A stretch of DNA of 8,114 nucleotides from an uncultured Eubacteriales bacterium (GTDB taxonomy: Bacteria > Bacillota > Clostridia > Lachnospirales > Anaerotignaceae). Under the pieces are notes generated by a model. That model made no database searches, was not told the DNA's origin, and saw nothing but the letters and a program-made list of their open reading frames with translations. Each line of letters begins with the position of its first letter. Position 1 is the stretch's first letter. Location: the NCBI GenBank assembly GCA_959604475.1, contig CAUHBX010000032.1, positions 1-8,114 of the forward strand, given 5' to 3'. Positions 1 through 4,979 of this stretch are shown one piece after another. A program made the position numbers and the translations under genes.

Positions 1-258
1 GCAAAAAAAGTAGGTTCAGTTGCAACCGAGGCAGGTTCAAAAGCCAAGGATGTCGCAGGCATTGCTAAGCTTTCAGCCGAAATAGGCTCCAAGGAAAGAG
101 AAATAGAGAAAGTGTATACAGAAATCGGAAAAGTAGCATATGAGTATTTCAAAGACGATATGCCGGAAGATATAAAAGCAAGAATTGAAAAAATAGACGT
201 AATCAAAAAGGAAATTGAAGGGCTTAATGAAAAAATAGCTGAAATTAAAAACAGCTAA
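1..258 (+). CDS. C-terminal part of a small coiled-coil-like protein, function unknown (5' end cut by window)
   Basis: The frame is open from base 1 and gives 85 residues before a TAA stop; the start lies outside the window. The visible protein begins with an Ala/Gly/Ser/Lys-rich stretch. It continues as a highly charged, probably helical segment (SAEIGSKEREIEKVYTEIG, then KARIEKIDVIKKEIEGLNEK), with spaced Ile/Leu/Val suggestive of a coiled coil. There is no signal peptide or membrane segment in the visible part. It resembles the N-terminal helical region of small Clostridia proteins that often end in a CxxC zinc ribbon, but no Cys is present here, so a ribbon is absent. That family comparison is from memory and weak. 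No terminator is seen before the next gene, so the two may be co-transcribed. Coding status is well supported by the long open frame and residue pattern; the function is not known. Confidence 0.75.
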   Translation, partial: AKKVGSVATEAGSKAKDVAGIAKLSAEIGSKEREIEKVYTEIGKVAYEYFKDDMPEDIKARIEKIDVIKKEIEGLNEKIAEIKNS

Positions 259-330
259 GCCAGAAATATAAGTATTTACAGCTTATTATTGTACTAAAGT
301 CATTAAATTTGAAAGTAGCGTGATGCTTTG

Positions 331-618
331 ATGTCAAAACCTTTTAGTTGCCATAATGAATTTGATAAAAACAAGCTCCTCTGCACAGTAAATTCCCTAG
401 AGCAGTTTGGTTTGATAAAAAACAGATTAGACTTATACAATATAAAATATTCTGAAAAAACATATGGGAATCATCGGATGCTGCTATTTATTTATCAAAT
501 TCTTTTTCGTAGTCAGGCGATTTATGGACTAAACGGTGAACATGATATGAATTATTCAATATACGTAGATGTAGCGGTTTATGAGCAAGCTAAAATAACA
601 ATTATTGACTTATTATAA
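331..618 (+). CDS. Small hypothetical protein, possibly DUF2007-like
   Basis: This frame encodes 95 residues from ATG 331; an in-frame TTG lies immediately before it at 328. Neither start has a clear Shine-Dalgarno sequence, so the start is uncertain. The protein opens with a short polar leader, then LLCTVNSLEQFGLIKNRLDLYNIKYSEK, and ends YSIYVDVAVYEQAKITIIDLL. This layout (a strand, a helix ending in a short 'NIKY' type turn, a variable middle, then 'Y-IYV---YE-AK--I') resembles the small DUF2007 'putative signal transducing' fold found in many Bacillota. That is inference from pattern, not a search. It has no membrane segment and no catalytic motif. The gene is followed by a strong intrinsic terminator, which supports a real transcript. 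Its codon use is more AT-rich than that of the biosynthetic genes to the right. Confidence 0.55.
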   Translation: MSKPFSCHNEFDKNKLLCTVNSLEQFGLIKNRLDLYNIKYSEKTYGNHRMLLFIYQILFRSQAIYGLNGEHDMNYSIYVDVAVYEQAKITIIDLL

Positions 619-652
619 ATTATTGCATGAGTATTTGAAGCAAAGATATTAA

Positions 653-689
653 AAAGCAGAGGTTAAAACCTCTGCTTTACTGTTTTTAT
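653..689 (+). terminator. Intrinsic terminator after the 331-618 gene
   Basis: Arms AAAGCAGAGGTT (653-664) and AACCTCTGCTTT (667-678) are perfectly complementary. Because the TTAA centre cannot all pair, the practical hairpin is 10 bp with a 6-base loop. It is followed by a T-rich run (ACTGTTTTTATT). It begins 34 bases after the stop codon at 618 and probably ends the transcript of the two small genes on the left. Confidence 0.88.
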
Positions 690-722
690 TACTACGGTTA
701 CAAAGTCCCAATTTTTTGCCCA

Positions 723-806
723 TTGCGAGGGGGACAACCTCAGAGTGGGTCTTAGCATGAATTTGTTGCACTTGCGGGGAAGGGACCACTCAGAGTACGC
801 CTTAGT
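723..806 (+). repeat. Two truncated 5'-half copies of the palindromic repeat, in tandem
   Basis: Copy 762-796 reads TTTGTTGCACTTGCGGGG then AAGGGACCACTCAGAGT. It matches the full copy at 852-885 apart from a one-base indel and one substitution just after TTGCAC. After CAGAGT it diverges into ACGCCTTAG instead of the conserved TTGCGAAGCCCG, so the right half of the palindrome is missing. A more degenerate copy at 723-755 shares TTGCG, GGGAC, CTCAGAGT and CTTAG with the 772-805 segment, with the same order and spacing to within a base. Both are in the same orientation as the full copy at 852. Confidence 0.7.
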
Positions 807-851
807 ACACCCAACGGCGCAGTACATTTTGTATGCGTTTGTAAATCGAAG

Positions 852-937
852 TTTGTTGCACCGCGGGGAAGGGACCACTCAGAGTTGCGAAGCCCGTTGT
901 CCCTTCCCCCGCACCCCATCCCTTTCGGGCAACGCCT
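852..937 (+). repeat. Full palindromic repeat, copy A
   Basis: The copy has five parts in order. They are a lead TTTGTTGCACC (852-862), a left arm GCGGGGAAGGGAC (863-875), a 23-base loop (876-898) containing CTCAGAGTTGCGAAGCCCG, a right arm GTCCCTTCCCCCGC (899-912), and a tail ACCCCATCCCTTTC followed by GGGCAACGCC (913-936). The arms pair over 13 bp with one extra C bulged. The same five-part order is found in inverted orientation at 1025-1112. It looks like a REP-like or small palindromic interspersed element rather than a terminator, because it has no T-run and follows no gene directly. Confidence 0.75.
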
Positions 938-1024
938 CCGTTACCTTCATAGACTGAAACGGATTTTATACCTTTACACTTCAGATTTATTCAAAACTTA
1001 TATTTGTTTTAAAGGGTAAATAAA

Positions 1025-1112
1025 AAGCGTCTGCCCAAAGGGGAGGGTTTCAGGGAGGGGCTTCGGGCTTCGCAACACTGAGATGCCCCTCCCTGTAGGT
1101 GCAAAAAAAATA
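1025..1112 (-). repeat. Full palindromic repeat, copy B (inverted relative to copy A)
   Basis: Read on the minus strand, this copy has a lead TTTTTTGCACC, a left arm CAGGGAGGGGC, a 23-base loop containing CTCAGTGTTGCGAAGCCCG, a right arm GCCCCTCCCTG, and a tail containing ACCCTCCCC, TTTGGGCA and ACGC. On the plus strand the arms are at 1051-1061 and 1085-1095 and pair perfectly over 11 bp. The loop is the same length as in copy A and nearly identical. The stem bases differ between the copies, yet each stem is self-complementary. Copies A and B face each other about 85 bp apart. Confidence 0.75.
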
Positions 1113-1254
1113 GCCTCATAATTTATCATATCTGAATTAAAGATAAAACAAAACATGTTTTAAAAAGGGGTTATAATGGATATTAAAAATAATAATACAT
1201 AATATACAAAGTTTTAATGATAAAACGATATAATAAATATGAAAATTTCTTTAA

Positions 1255-1319
1255 AACTTTTACGGAGTCAAATTTACGAGACAATCTAGTTTTACTCGGT
1301 AAAAGTTGGCTGATTTGAC
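1255..1319. promoter_or_regulatory. Inverted repeats upstream of the ribbon-helix-helix gene, possible operator
   Basis: AACTTTTACGGAGT (1255-1268) and ACTCGGTAAAAGTT (1294-1307) are inverted repeats of 14 bp with one mismatch, 25 bases apart. A second exact pair, GTCAAAT (1267-1273) and ATTTGAC (1313-1319), interlocks with it, and its right half overlaps the -35 box. Their position against the promoter of a small DNA-binding-type protein suggests an operator, perhaps autoregulatory. No binding site is known for this protein, so this is inference. Confidence 0.45.
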
Positions 1320-1342
1320 ATTATACACCATGATGATATAAT
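1315..1342 (+). promoter_or_regulatory. Sigma-A promoter of the ribbon-helix-helix gene
   Basis: A perfect -35 TTGACA (1315-1320) and a perfect -10 TATAAT (1337-1342) are separated by 16 bases. This is the best promoter in the window. Transcription should begin near 1349, so the ATG at 1341, which lies inside the -10 box, cannot be the normal start of the following gene. Confidence 0.85.
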
Positions 1343-1373
1343 GCTGATTAAAACAAGAAATTGGGGACAGGCT

Positions 1374-1535
1374 ATGGAAAAGGATAAGCATTTAGGGATT
1401 AAGATAAATAATGAAACTCATAAAAAATTAAAGTCACTTGCTGAATTTAACGCCCGCTCTATAAGCAGTGAAATTGTATATTTAATAAATAAGGCAATAA
1501 GGGAACATGAGGCAAAATATGGTCAATTGGAATAA
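1374..1535 (+). CDS. Ribbon-helix-helix (Arc/CopG-type) DNA-binding protein
   Basis: This 53-residue protein begins MEKDKHLGIKINNETHKKLKSLAEFNARSISSEIVYLINKAI when read in short pieces. The layout is that of a ribbon-helix-helix repressor: a short strand LGIKIN (residues 7-12), helix A NETHKKLKSLAEFNA (13-27), a turn at RSISSE, and helix B IVYLINKAIREHEAKYG (34-50). Such proteins bind DNA as dimers through the paired strand and act as transcriptional repressors, plasmid regulators or antitoxins. No toxin gene or other partner is adjacent, so antitoxin status is not supported. ATG 1374 is chosen because the in-frame ATG at 1341 lies within the -10 box, and because GGGGA (1363-1367) sits 6 bases upstream of 1374. 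The gene is monocistronic between its own promoter and a terminator. Family assignment is fairly sure; targets are unknown, though the inverted repeats at 1255-1319 are candidates. Confidence 0.8.
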   Translation: MEKDKHLGIKINNETHKKLKSLAEFNARSISSEIVYLINKAIREHEAKYGQLE

Positions 1536-1577
1536 GCAATTTCTATTTTACAGAACAAGAATATTTCAGGATATAAA

Positions 1578-1608
1578 AAAGCCCTTCCAGCTTATTTGGA
1601 AGGGCTTT
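1578..1608. terminator. Bidirectional terminator between the convergent RHH gene and argH
   Basis: AAAGCCCTTCCA (1578-1589) and TGGAAGGGCTTT (1597-1608) pair perfectly around a 7-base loop. On the minus strand the stem is followed by further Ts (TTTTTTATAT), giving a strong terminator for argH that starts 3 bases after its stop codon. On the plus strand the tail is CTTTATATT, a weaker but usable terminator for the small gene at 1374-1535. Confidence 0.88.
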
Positions 1609-1611
1609 ATA

Positions 1612-2982
1612 TTATCCTAAATATTCTTTGTTCTTTTCTATCAGCGTTTTAATATACTCGGGGGAAGGGCCGCCGGGGATATTTCTCGCCTGCACGCATT
1701 TCTCAACGGAAATCGCGTCATATACGCTTTCGTCAAATACAGGGGAAATCGCCTTAAATTCGTCAAGGCTTAAATCCTCCAGTGACGTATTGTTATTTAT
1801 GCAGTAAAGCACGAGCTGTCCCAGTATCGCGTGGGCGTCACGGAAGGGCACGCCATTTTTAACGAGCCAGTCAGCCGCGTCGGTAGCGTTTGTAAATCCG
1901 CCCTTGGCCGCATTATACATATTGTCCTTGTTGAAAACAGCCGTCTTAATCATGCTTGTGAATACGGGAAGGCACATCTTAACCGTATCGACTGCGTCAA
2001 ATACGGACTCCTTATCCTCCTGCATATCCTTGTTATAGGCCAGCGGAAGCCCCTTCATCATGGTAAGGCTTCCCATAAGGTGACCGTAAACACGTCCGGT
2101 CTTTCCCCTTATAAGCTCCGCCATGTCGGGGTTCTTCTTCTGCGGCATTATGCTGGAACCTGTGGAATAGGCGTCGTCCAGCTCCACAAACTTAAACTCA
2201 TGGCTGCTCCAAAGTATTATTTCCTCACAGAAACGGCTTAAGTGCATCATAACCATTGAAAGGTTTGAAAGCAGCTCAACGCAGAAATCCCTGTCGGAAA
2301 CGCCGTCCATGCTGTCAAGGGAAATGCTGTCAAAACCCAGCGCATCGCACACATACTGGCGGTCGAGGGGGTAGGTGGTTCCTGCCAGGGCGCCTGAACC
2401 CAGAGGCATTACATTTGTACGCCTGTAGGTATCGTCCAGCCTGTCAATATCCCTCTTGAACATTTCGCAGTAGGCAAGCACATGGTGCGCCAGGGTTACG
2501 GGCTGTGCCCTTTGCAGATGCGTGTAGCCGGGCATTATGGTGTTTATGTTTGCCTCCGCTATGCCGTTTAAAGCCTTTATCAGCTCCAGAAGGAGCTTTT
2601 TAATATCAATAATTTGTTCCTTGTTATACATTCTGATATCAAGTGCCACCTGGTCGTTGCGGCTTCTGCCCGTGTGCAGCCTTTTGCCTACGTCGCCGAT
2701 ACGCTCAATCAGCATGGTCTCTATATTCATATGAATGTCCTCAGCCTTTTCGTCAAACTCGACCTTTCCGCTTTCGATGTCGTCAAGCAGCTCTTTTAGG
2801 GTTTTCTGCAGAAGCTCGGAGTCCTCCGCAGGGATTACCCCCTGTCTGCCAAGCATTGCCGCGTGGGCTATGCTGCCTGTAATATCCTCCTTGTACATCC
2901 TCTGGTCAAAGGATATGGAGGAATGGAAATGGTCGGTAAAGCTGTCTGTTGATTTTGTAAAACGTCCGCCCCAAAGCTTCAT
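1612..2982 (-). CDS. argH: Argininosuccinate lyase
   Basis: ArgH splits argininosuccinate into arginine and fumarate, the last step of arginine synthesis, in the cytoplasm as a homotetramer. The 456-residue length is typical. The family landmarks are all present: the N-terminal KLWGGRF (residues 2-8), TGRSRNDQ (104-111), GYTHLQRAQP with its conserved His (152-161), PLGSGALAGT (193-202), and the fumarase/lyase superfamily signature GSSIMPQKKNPD (275-286), which supplies the mobile catalytic-serine loop. No key motif is missing. The start at 2982 is supported by AAGGAG 8 bases upstream. That site overlaps the argG stop codon (TAAGGAG), and the genes are only 12 bases apart, so translation is probably coupled to argG. 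A strong terminator follows directly after the stop. Confidence 0.97.
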   Translation of the reverse strand: MKLWGGRFTKSTDSFTDHFHSSISFDQRMYKEDITGSIAHAAMLGRQGVIPAEDSELLQKTLKELLDDIESGKVEFDEKAEDIHMNIETMLIERIGDVGKRLHTGRSRNDQVALDIRMYNKEQIIDIKKLLLELIKALNGIAEANINTIMPGYTHLQRAQPVTLAHHVLAYCEMFKRDIDRLDDTYRRTNVMPLGSGALAGTTYPLDRQYVCDALGFDSISLDSMDGVSDRDFCVELLSNLSMVMMHLSRFCEEIILWSSHEFKFVELDDAYSTGSSIMPQKKNPDMAELIRGKTGRVYGHLMGSLTMMKGLPLAYNKDMQEDKESVFDAVDTVKMCLPVFTSMIKTAVFNKDNMYNAAKGGFTNATDAADWLVKNGVPFRDAHAILGQLVLYCINNNTSLEDLSLDEFKAISPVFDESVYDAISVEKCVQARNIPGGPSPEYIKTLIEKNKEYLG

Positions 2983-2994
2983 ATTGGATACTCC

Positions 2995-4221
2995 TTACTT
3001 ATTGTTCTTCTCTGCGTTTTGCAGCATCATCGCGCGAACCTTGAGAGGAAGGCCGAAAAGGTTGATGAAGCCGTTGGCGTCCTTATGGTCGTAAAGGTCG
3101 CCTGTTGTGAAGCTGGCGATTGATTCGTTATATAATGAATAAGGCGACGTTGTGCCCGCAGGAATGATGTTGCCCTTATAAAGCTTAAGCTTTACTGTGC
3201 CTGTGGTTGTCTCGTTTACGCTGTCAAAGTAAGCTGAAAGCGCCTCGCGAAGCGGTGTAAACCATTCGCCGCTGTATACAAGCTCTGTAAACTTATTGCT
3301 GGCGATTTCATTAAATGCCTGCGTCTTTTTATCGAGAGTAAGGTATTCAAGCTCCCTGTGCGCATACATAAGGATTGTTCCGCCGGGGGTCTCGTAAACG
3401 CCCCTTGACTTCATGCCTACAACACGGTTTTCGCATATGTCCGCAATGCCTACGCCGTTTTCGCCGCCGATTTTGTTCAGCTCCTTAAGAAGCTCCACAG
3501 GGCCGATTTTCTTGCCGTTAAGCTCCGTGCAGACGCCCTTTTCAAAGCCGAGAGTTACATAAGCGGGTTTGTCGGGAGCGTTTTCGGGTGATACGCCAAG
3601 CTGGAGGATATGGTCATAATTAGGTTCGTTTGCGGGGTCCTCAAGCTCAAGGCCCTCATGGCTCAAATGCCATATGTTCCTGTCGCGGCTGTAGCTGTCG
3701 TCGCCCTTGACGGGTGCGGGAATACCCCTGTCCTCAAGGTATTTAACCTCGGCGTCGCGTGAGTCCATTTTCCATGTGTCAAGCCTCCAGGGGGCGATTA
3801 TATTAAGGTCGGGAGCGAGCGCCTTTATTGTAAGCTCAAAACGTACCTGGTCGTTGCCTTTGCCTGTAGCGCCGTGGCAGATTGCCGTTGCGCCTTCCTT
3901 GCGGGCTATCTCAACAAGCCTTTTTGCTATAATGGGCCTTGCCATTGATGTGCCAAGAAGGTATTTGCCCTCATATACTGCATTGGCCTTTACGCAGGGG
4001 AAAATCGCGTCTGTAATAAATTCCTCTGTAAGGTCCTCTATGTAAAGCTTGCTTGCGCCTGTCTTAAGTGCCCTTTCTTCAAGGCCGTCTGTCTCCTTGC
4101 CCTGTCCCACGTCGCCGCATACGGCAATTACTTCCGCGTCATTGTAGTTTTCCTTAAGCCAGGGAATAATAACAGATGTGTCAAGTCCGCCCGAATAAGC
4201 GAGTACGATTTTTTCTTTCAT
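2995..4221 (-). CDS. argG: Argininosuccinate synthase
   Basis: ArgG joins citrulline and aspartate, using ATP that is cleaved to AMP and pyrophosphate, to give argininosuccinate, the substrate of ArgH next door. The 408-residue protein is of normal length. It carries the ATP-pyrophosphatase P-loop AYSGGLDTS (residues 8-16), GTSMARP (90-96) and [15 protein letters not shown] (115-129), which help bind citrulline, aspartate and nucleotide, plus the conserved C-terminal region with [22 protein letters not shown]. The start at 4221 has GGAGGATG upstream at a good distance. It is the first gene of an argG-argH operon read leftwards from the promoter at 4256-4284; no other arg genes are in the window. 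Regulation by an ArgR/AhrC-type arginine repressor is suggested by an ARG-box-like site at 4315-4328. Confidence 0.97.
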   Translation of the reverse strand: MKEKIVLAYSGGLDTSVIIPWLKENYNDAEVIAVCGDVGQGKETDGLEERALKTGASKLYIEDLTEEFITDAIFPCVKANAVYEGKYLLGTSMARPIIAKRLVEIARKEGATAICHGATGKGNDQVRFELTIKALAPDLNIIAPWRLDTWKMDSRDAEVKYLEDRGIPAPVKGDDSYSRDRNIWHLSHEGLELEDPANEPNYDHILQLGVSPENAPDKPAYVTLGFEKGVCTELNGKKIGPVELLKELNKIGGENGVGIADICENRVVGMKSRGVYETPGGTILMYAHRELEYLTLDKKTQAFNEIASNKFTELVYSGEWFTPLREALSAYFDSVNETTTGTVKLKLYKGNIIPAGTTSPYSLYNESIASFTTGDLYDHKDANGFINLFGLPLKVRAMMLQNAEKNNK

Positions 4222-4255
4222 TATGATTCATCCTCCATATAATTAATATAAATGA

Positions 4256-4284
4256 AGTATACATTGAACTTATCCAAAAATCAA
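4256..4284 (-). promoter_or_regulatory. Promoter of argG-argH
   Basis: Read on the minus strand, -35 TTGATT (4279-4284) and -10 TATACT (4256-4261) are separated by exactly 17 bases. Transcription would begin about 4249, leaving a leader of roughly 28 bases before the argG start. The 17-base spacer coincides with the left arm of the large inverted repeat described at 4262-4380. Confidence 0.65.
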
Positions 4285-4380
4285 TACGTTTATAAGAAAA
4301 AACAGGCATTTATTTGAATATTTATGCATTAATATTAATTGTACCTGCTTAAAAGGACTTGTTTTGGATAAATTTCAATG
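4262..4380. repeat. 119-bp imperfect inverted repeat in the argG upstream region
   Basis: The left arm CATTGAACTTATCCAAAA (4262-4279) matches the reverse complement of the right arm TTTTGGATAAATTTCAATG (4362-4380): 7 bases (CATTGAA) and 10 bases (TTATCCAAAA) agree, split by C in one and AT in the other. Further in, CAGG (4303-4306) and CCTG (4344-4347) are roughly symmetrical. The midpoint is 4321, the centre of the ARG-box-like site. The left arm fills the spacer of the argG promoter. Confidence 0.6.
4315..4328. promoter_or_regulatory. ARG-box-like operator (ArgR/AhrC candidate)
   Basis: TGAATATTTATGCA matches the palindromic ARG box pattern TGAATNNNNATTCA with one mismatch (G for T in the right half). 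It lies 30 bases upstream of the argG -35 box. Arginine repressors of the ArgR/AhrC family bind such boxes as hexamers when arginine is present, usually at two or more sites. A lone TGAAT half-site at 4385-4389 could be part of a second, weaker site. The assignment is from motif and context only. Confidence 0.5.
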
Positions 4381-4437
4381 ATTGTGAATAAAATGTACTG
4401 AAATATGCACATGTTGAGCGTTGTCGCAATAATTGTG

Positions 4438-4467
4438 TTGCAAAAGTACATATATTAATGCTATAAT
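4438..4467 (+). promoter_or_regulatory. Promoter of the FMN-binding-domain gene
   Basis: -35 TTGCAA (4438-4443) and a perfect -10 TATAAT (4462-4467) are 18 bases apart. Transcription would begin about 4474, some 29 bases before the chosen start codon. This promoter and the argG promoter are divergent. Confidence 0.7.
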
Positions 4468-4502
4468 ATGTCGAAGAAGATATTATGTTGGGGGAGTTTA
4501 TA

Positions 4503-4916
4503 ATGGCTGGATTTTACAGAAGTATGGCTTTCAAAAAATGTCTGCTTATATTGGTATGGGGAATAACGCTTTTTGCTATAGGCTTTGGAATATCCTTTTA
4601 CAAGGGCGTCGGACAGAAGTTCGATAAGGTCGTTGAGGTTCCGGTTGCCGAGATTTCGCTTGACGGCGTTGCCGACGGCACCTACGAGGGTGAGTATCTT
4701 TTTGAGACGCTGTACGCAAAGGTTCAGGTAATTGTAAAGGGCGAGGAAATCAAAAAGATTATCCTTGAGGAGTTTGAAACCCAGAAGGGCGACGACGCAG
4801 CGGATATTGTAGACAGTATAGTGGCTGAGCAGAGCGTTATGGTAGACGACGTGAGCGGCGCTACTGATTCCAGCCGTGTTATTAAGCTGGCTGTGCTGAA
4901 TGCCTTGGGACAATAA
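4503..4916 (+). CDS. Membrane-anchored FMN-binding domain protein
   Basis: This 137-residue protein has one N-terminal membrane segment (about residues 13-33, CLLILVWGITLFAIGFGISFY) preceded by Lys-Lys, so the rest should face the outside. The outer part is an FMN-binding domain: it opens with DGTYEGEY (58-65), continues with VQVIVKGEEIKKIILEEFET, and ends with VSGATDSSRVIKLAVLNAL (117-135). SGATDS fits the flavinylation motif in which ApbE attaches FMN to the Thr through a phosphoester bond (Thr121 here). Related domains occur in NqrC/RnfG and in proteins for electron transfer outside the membrane. No partner redox gene or apbE is in the window. ATG 4503 is chosen because GGGGGAG (4490-4496) lies 6 bases upstream; the in-frame ATG at 4485 lies upstream of that site and has only a weaker GAAGAAG before it. 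The precise electron donor and acceptor are unknown. Confidence 0.85.
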   Translation: MAGFYRSMAFKKCLLILVWGITLFAIGFGISFYKGVGQKFDKVVEVPVAEISLDGVADGTYEGEYLFETLYAKVQVIVKGEEIKKIILEEFETQKGDDAADIVDSIVAEQSVMVDDVSGATDSSRVIKLAVLNALGQ

Positions 4917-4935
4917 AATACATATATAAAATTCG

Positions 4936-4969
4936 GGCTGTTGATAATTTATTGACAGCCTTAAATTTT
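4936..4969 (+). terminator. Weak terminator or attenuating hairpin between the FMN-binding gene and recJ
   Basis: GGCTGTTGAT (4936-4945) pairs with ATTGACAGCC (4951-4960), including two G-U pairs, around a 5-base loop. It is followed by TTAAATTTT. The T-run is interrupted, so termination may be partial. No clear promoter is seen between it and the recJ start, so read-through may supply recJ and apt. Confidence 0.5.
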
Positions 4970-4979
4970 GGTGGATATT

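Larger units (their letters stand above)
690..1340. other. Gene-free stretch with GC-rich palindromic repeats, then an AT-rich promoter region
   Basis: No credible gene lies between the terminator at 653-689 and the promoter at 1315-1342. The left part (about 723-1112) is a cluster of related GC-rich repeats, described separately. The right part (about 1113-1314) is strongly AT-rich. It contains a 12-bp perfect palindrome AAAACATGTTTT (1150-1161), a short hairpin GTTTTA/TAAAAC (1211-1226), and a longer inverted repeat (1255-1307). The open frames crossing this region (for example 745-957 on plus and 663-878 on minus) run through repeat copies, have no ribosome binding site and are judged spurious. 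Confidence 0.7.

Noticed and set aside
663..878. Minus-strand frame of 71 residues over the same repeats
   Set aside because: It covers repeat copies and part of a terminator, with no ribosome site or promoter on that strand.
723..912. Possible CRISPR array from the repeated GGGAAGGGACCACTCAGAGT unit
   Set aside because: Spacing between copies is uneven (49 and about 89 bases), copies are of different length, one further copy is inverted, and no cas gene is present.
862..912. Copy A palindrome as a simple transcription terminator
   Set aside because: No T-run follows either arm on either strand, and no gene ends just before it; the conserved loop and flanks fit a repeat element better.
745..957. 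Plus-strand frame of 70 residues in the repeat region
   Set aside because: It runs through three copies of the palindromic repeat, has no ribosome site, and its residue content (LLHLRGRDHSEYAL, repeated in part) just reflects the repeated DNA. Such frames are a common false call over repeats.
1374..1535. The ribbon-helix-helix gene as the antitoxin of a toxin-antitoxin pair
   Set aside because: No toxin-sized gene is adjacent: a terminator and argH follow, and only repeats and AT-rich DNA precede it.
1831..3094. Several plus-strand frames opposite argH and the end of argG (for example 1831-2241, 2256-2459, 2735-3094)
   Set aside because: All are antisense shadows of well-supported argH and argG codons, without ribosome sites or family motifs.
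4461..4913. Minus-strand frame of 150 residues opposite the FMN-binding gene
   Set aside because: It covers the FMN-binding gene and its promoter on the other strand; the plus-strand protein has a membrane anchor, domain motifs and ribosome site, the minus-strand one has none.
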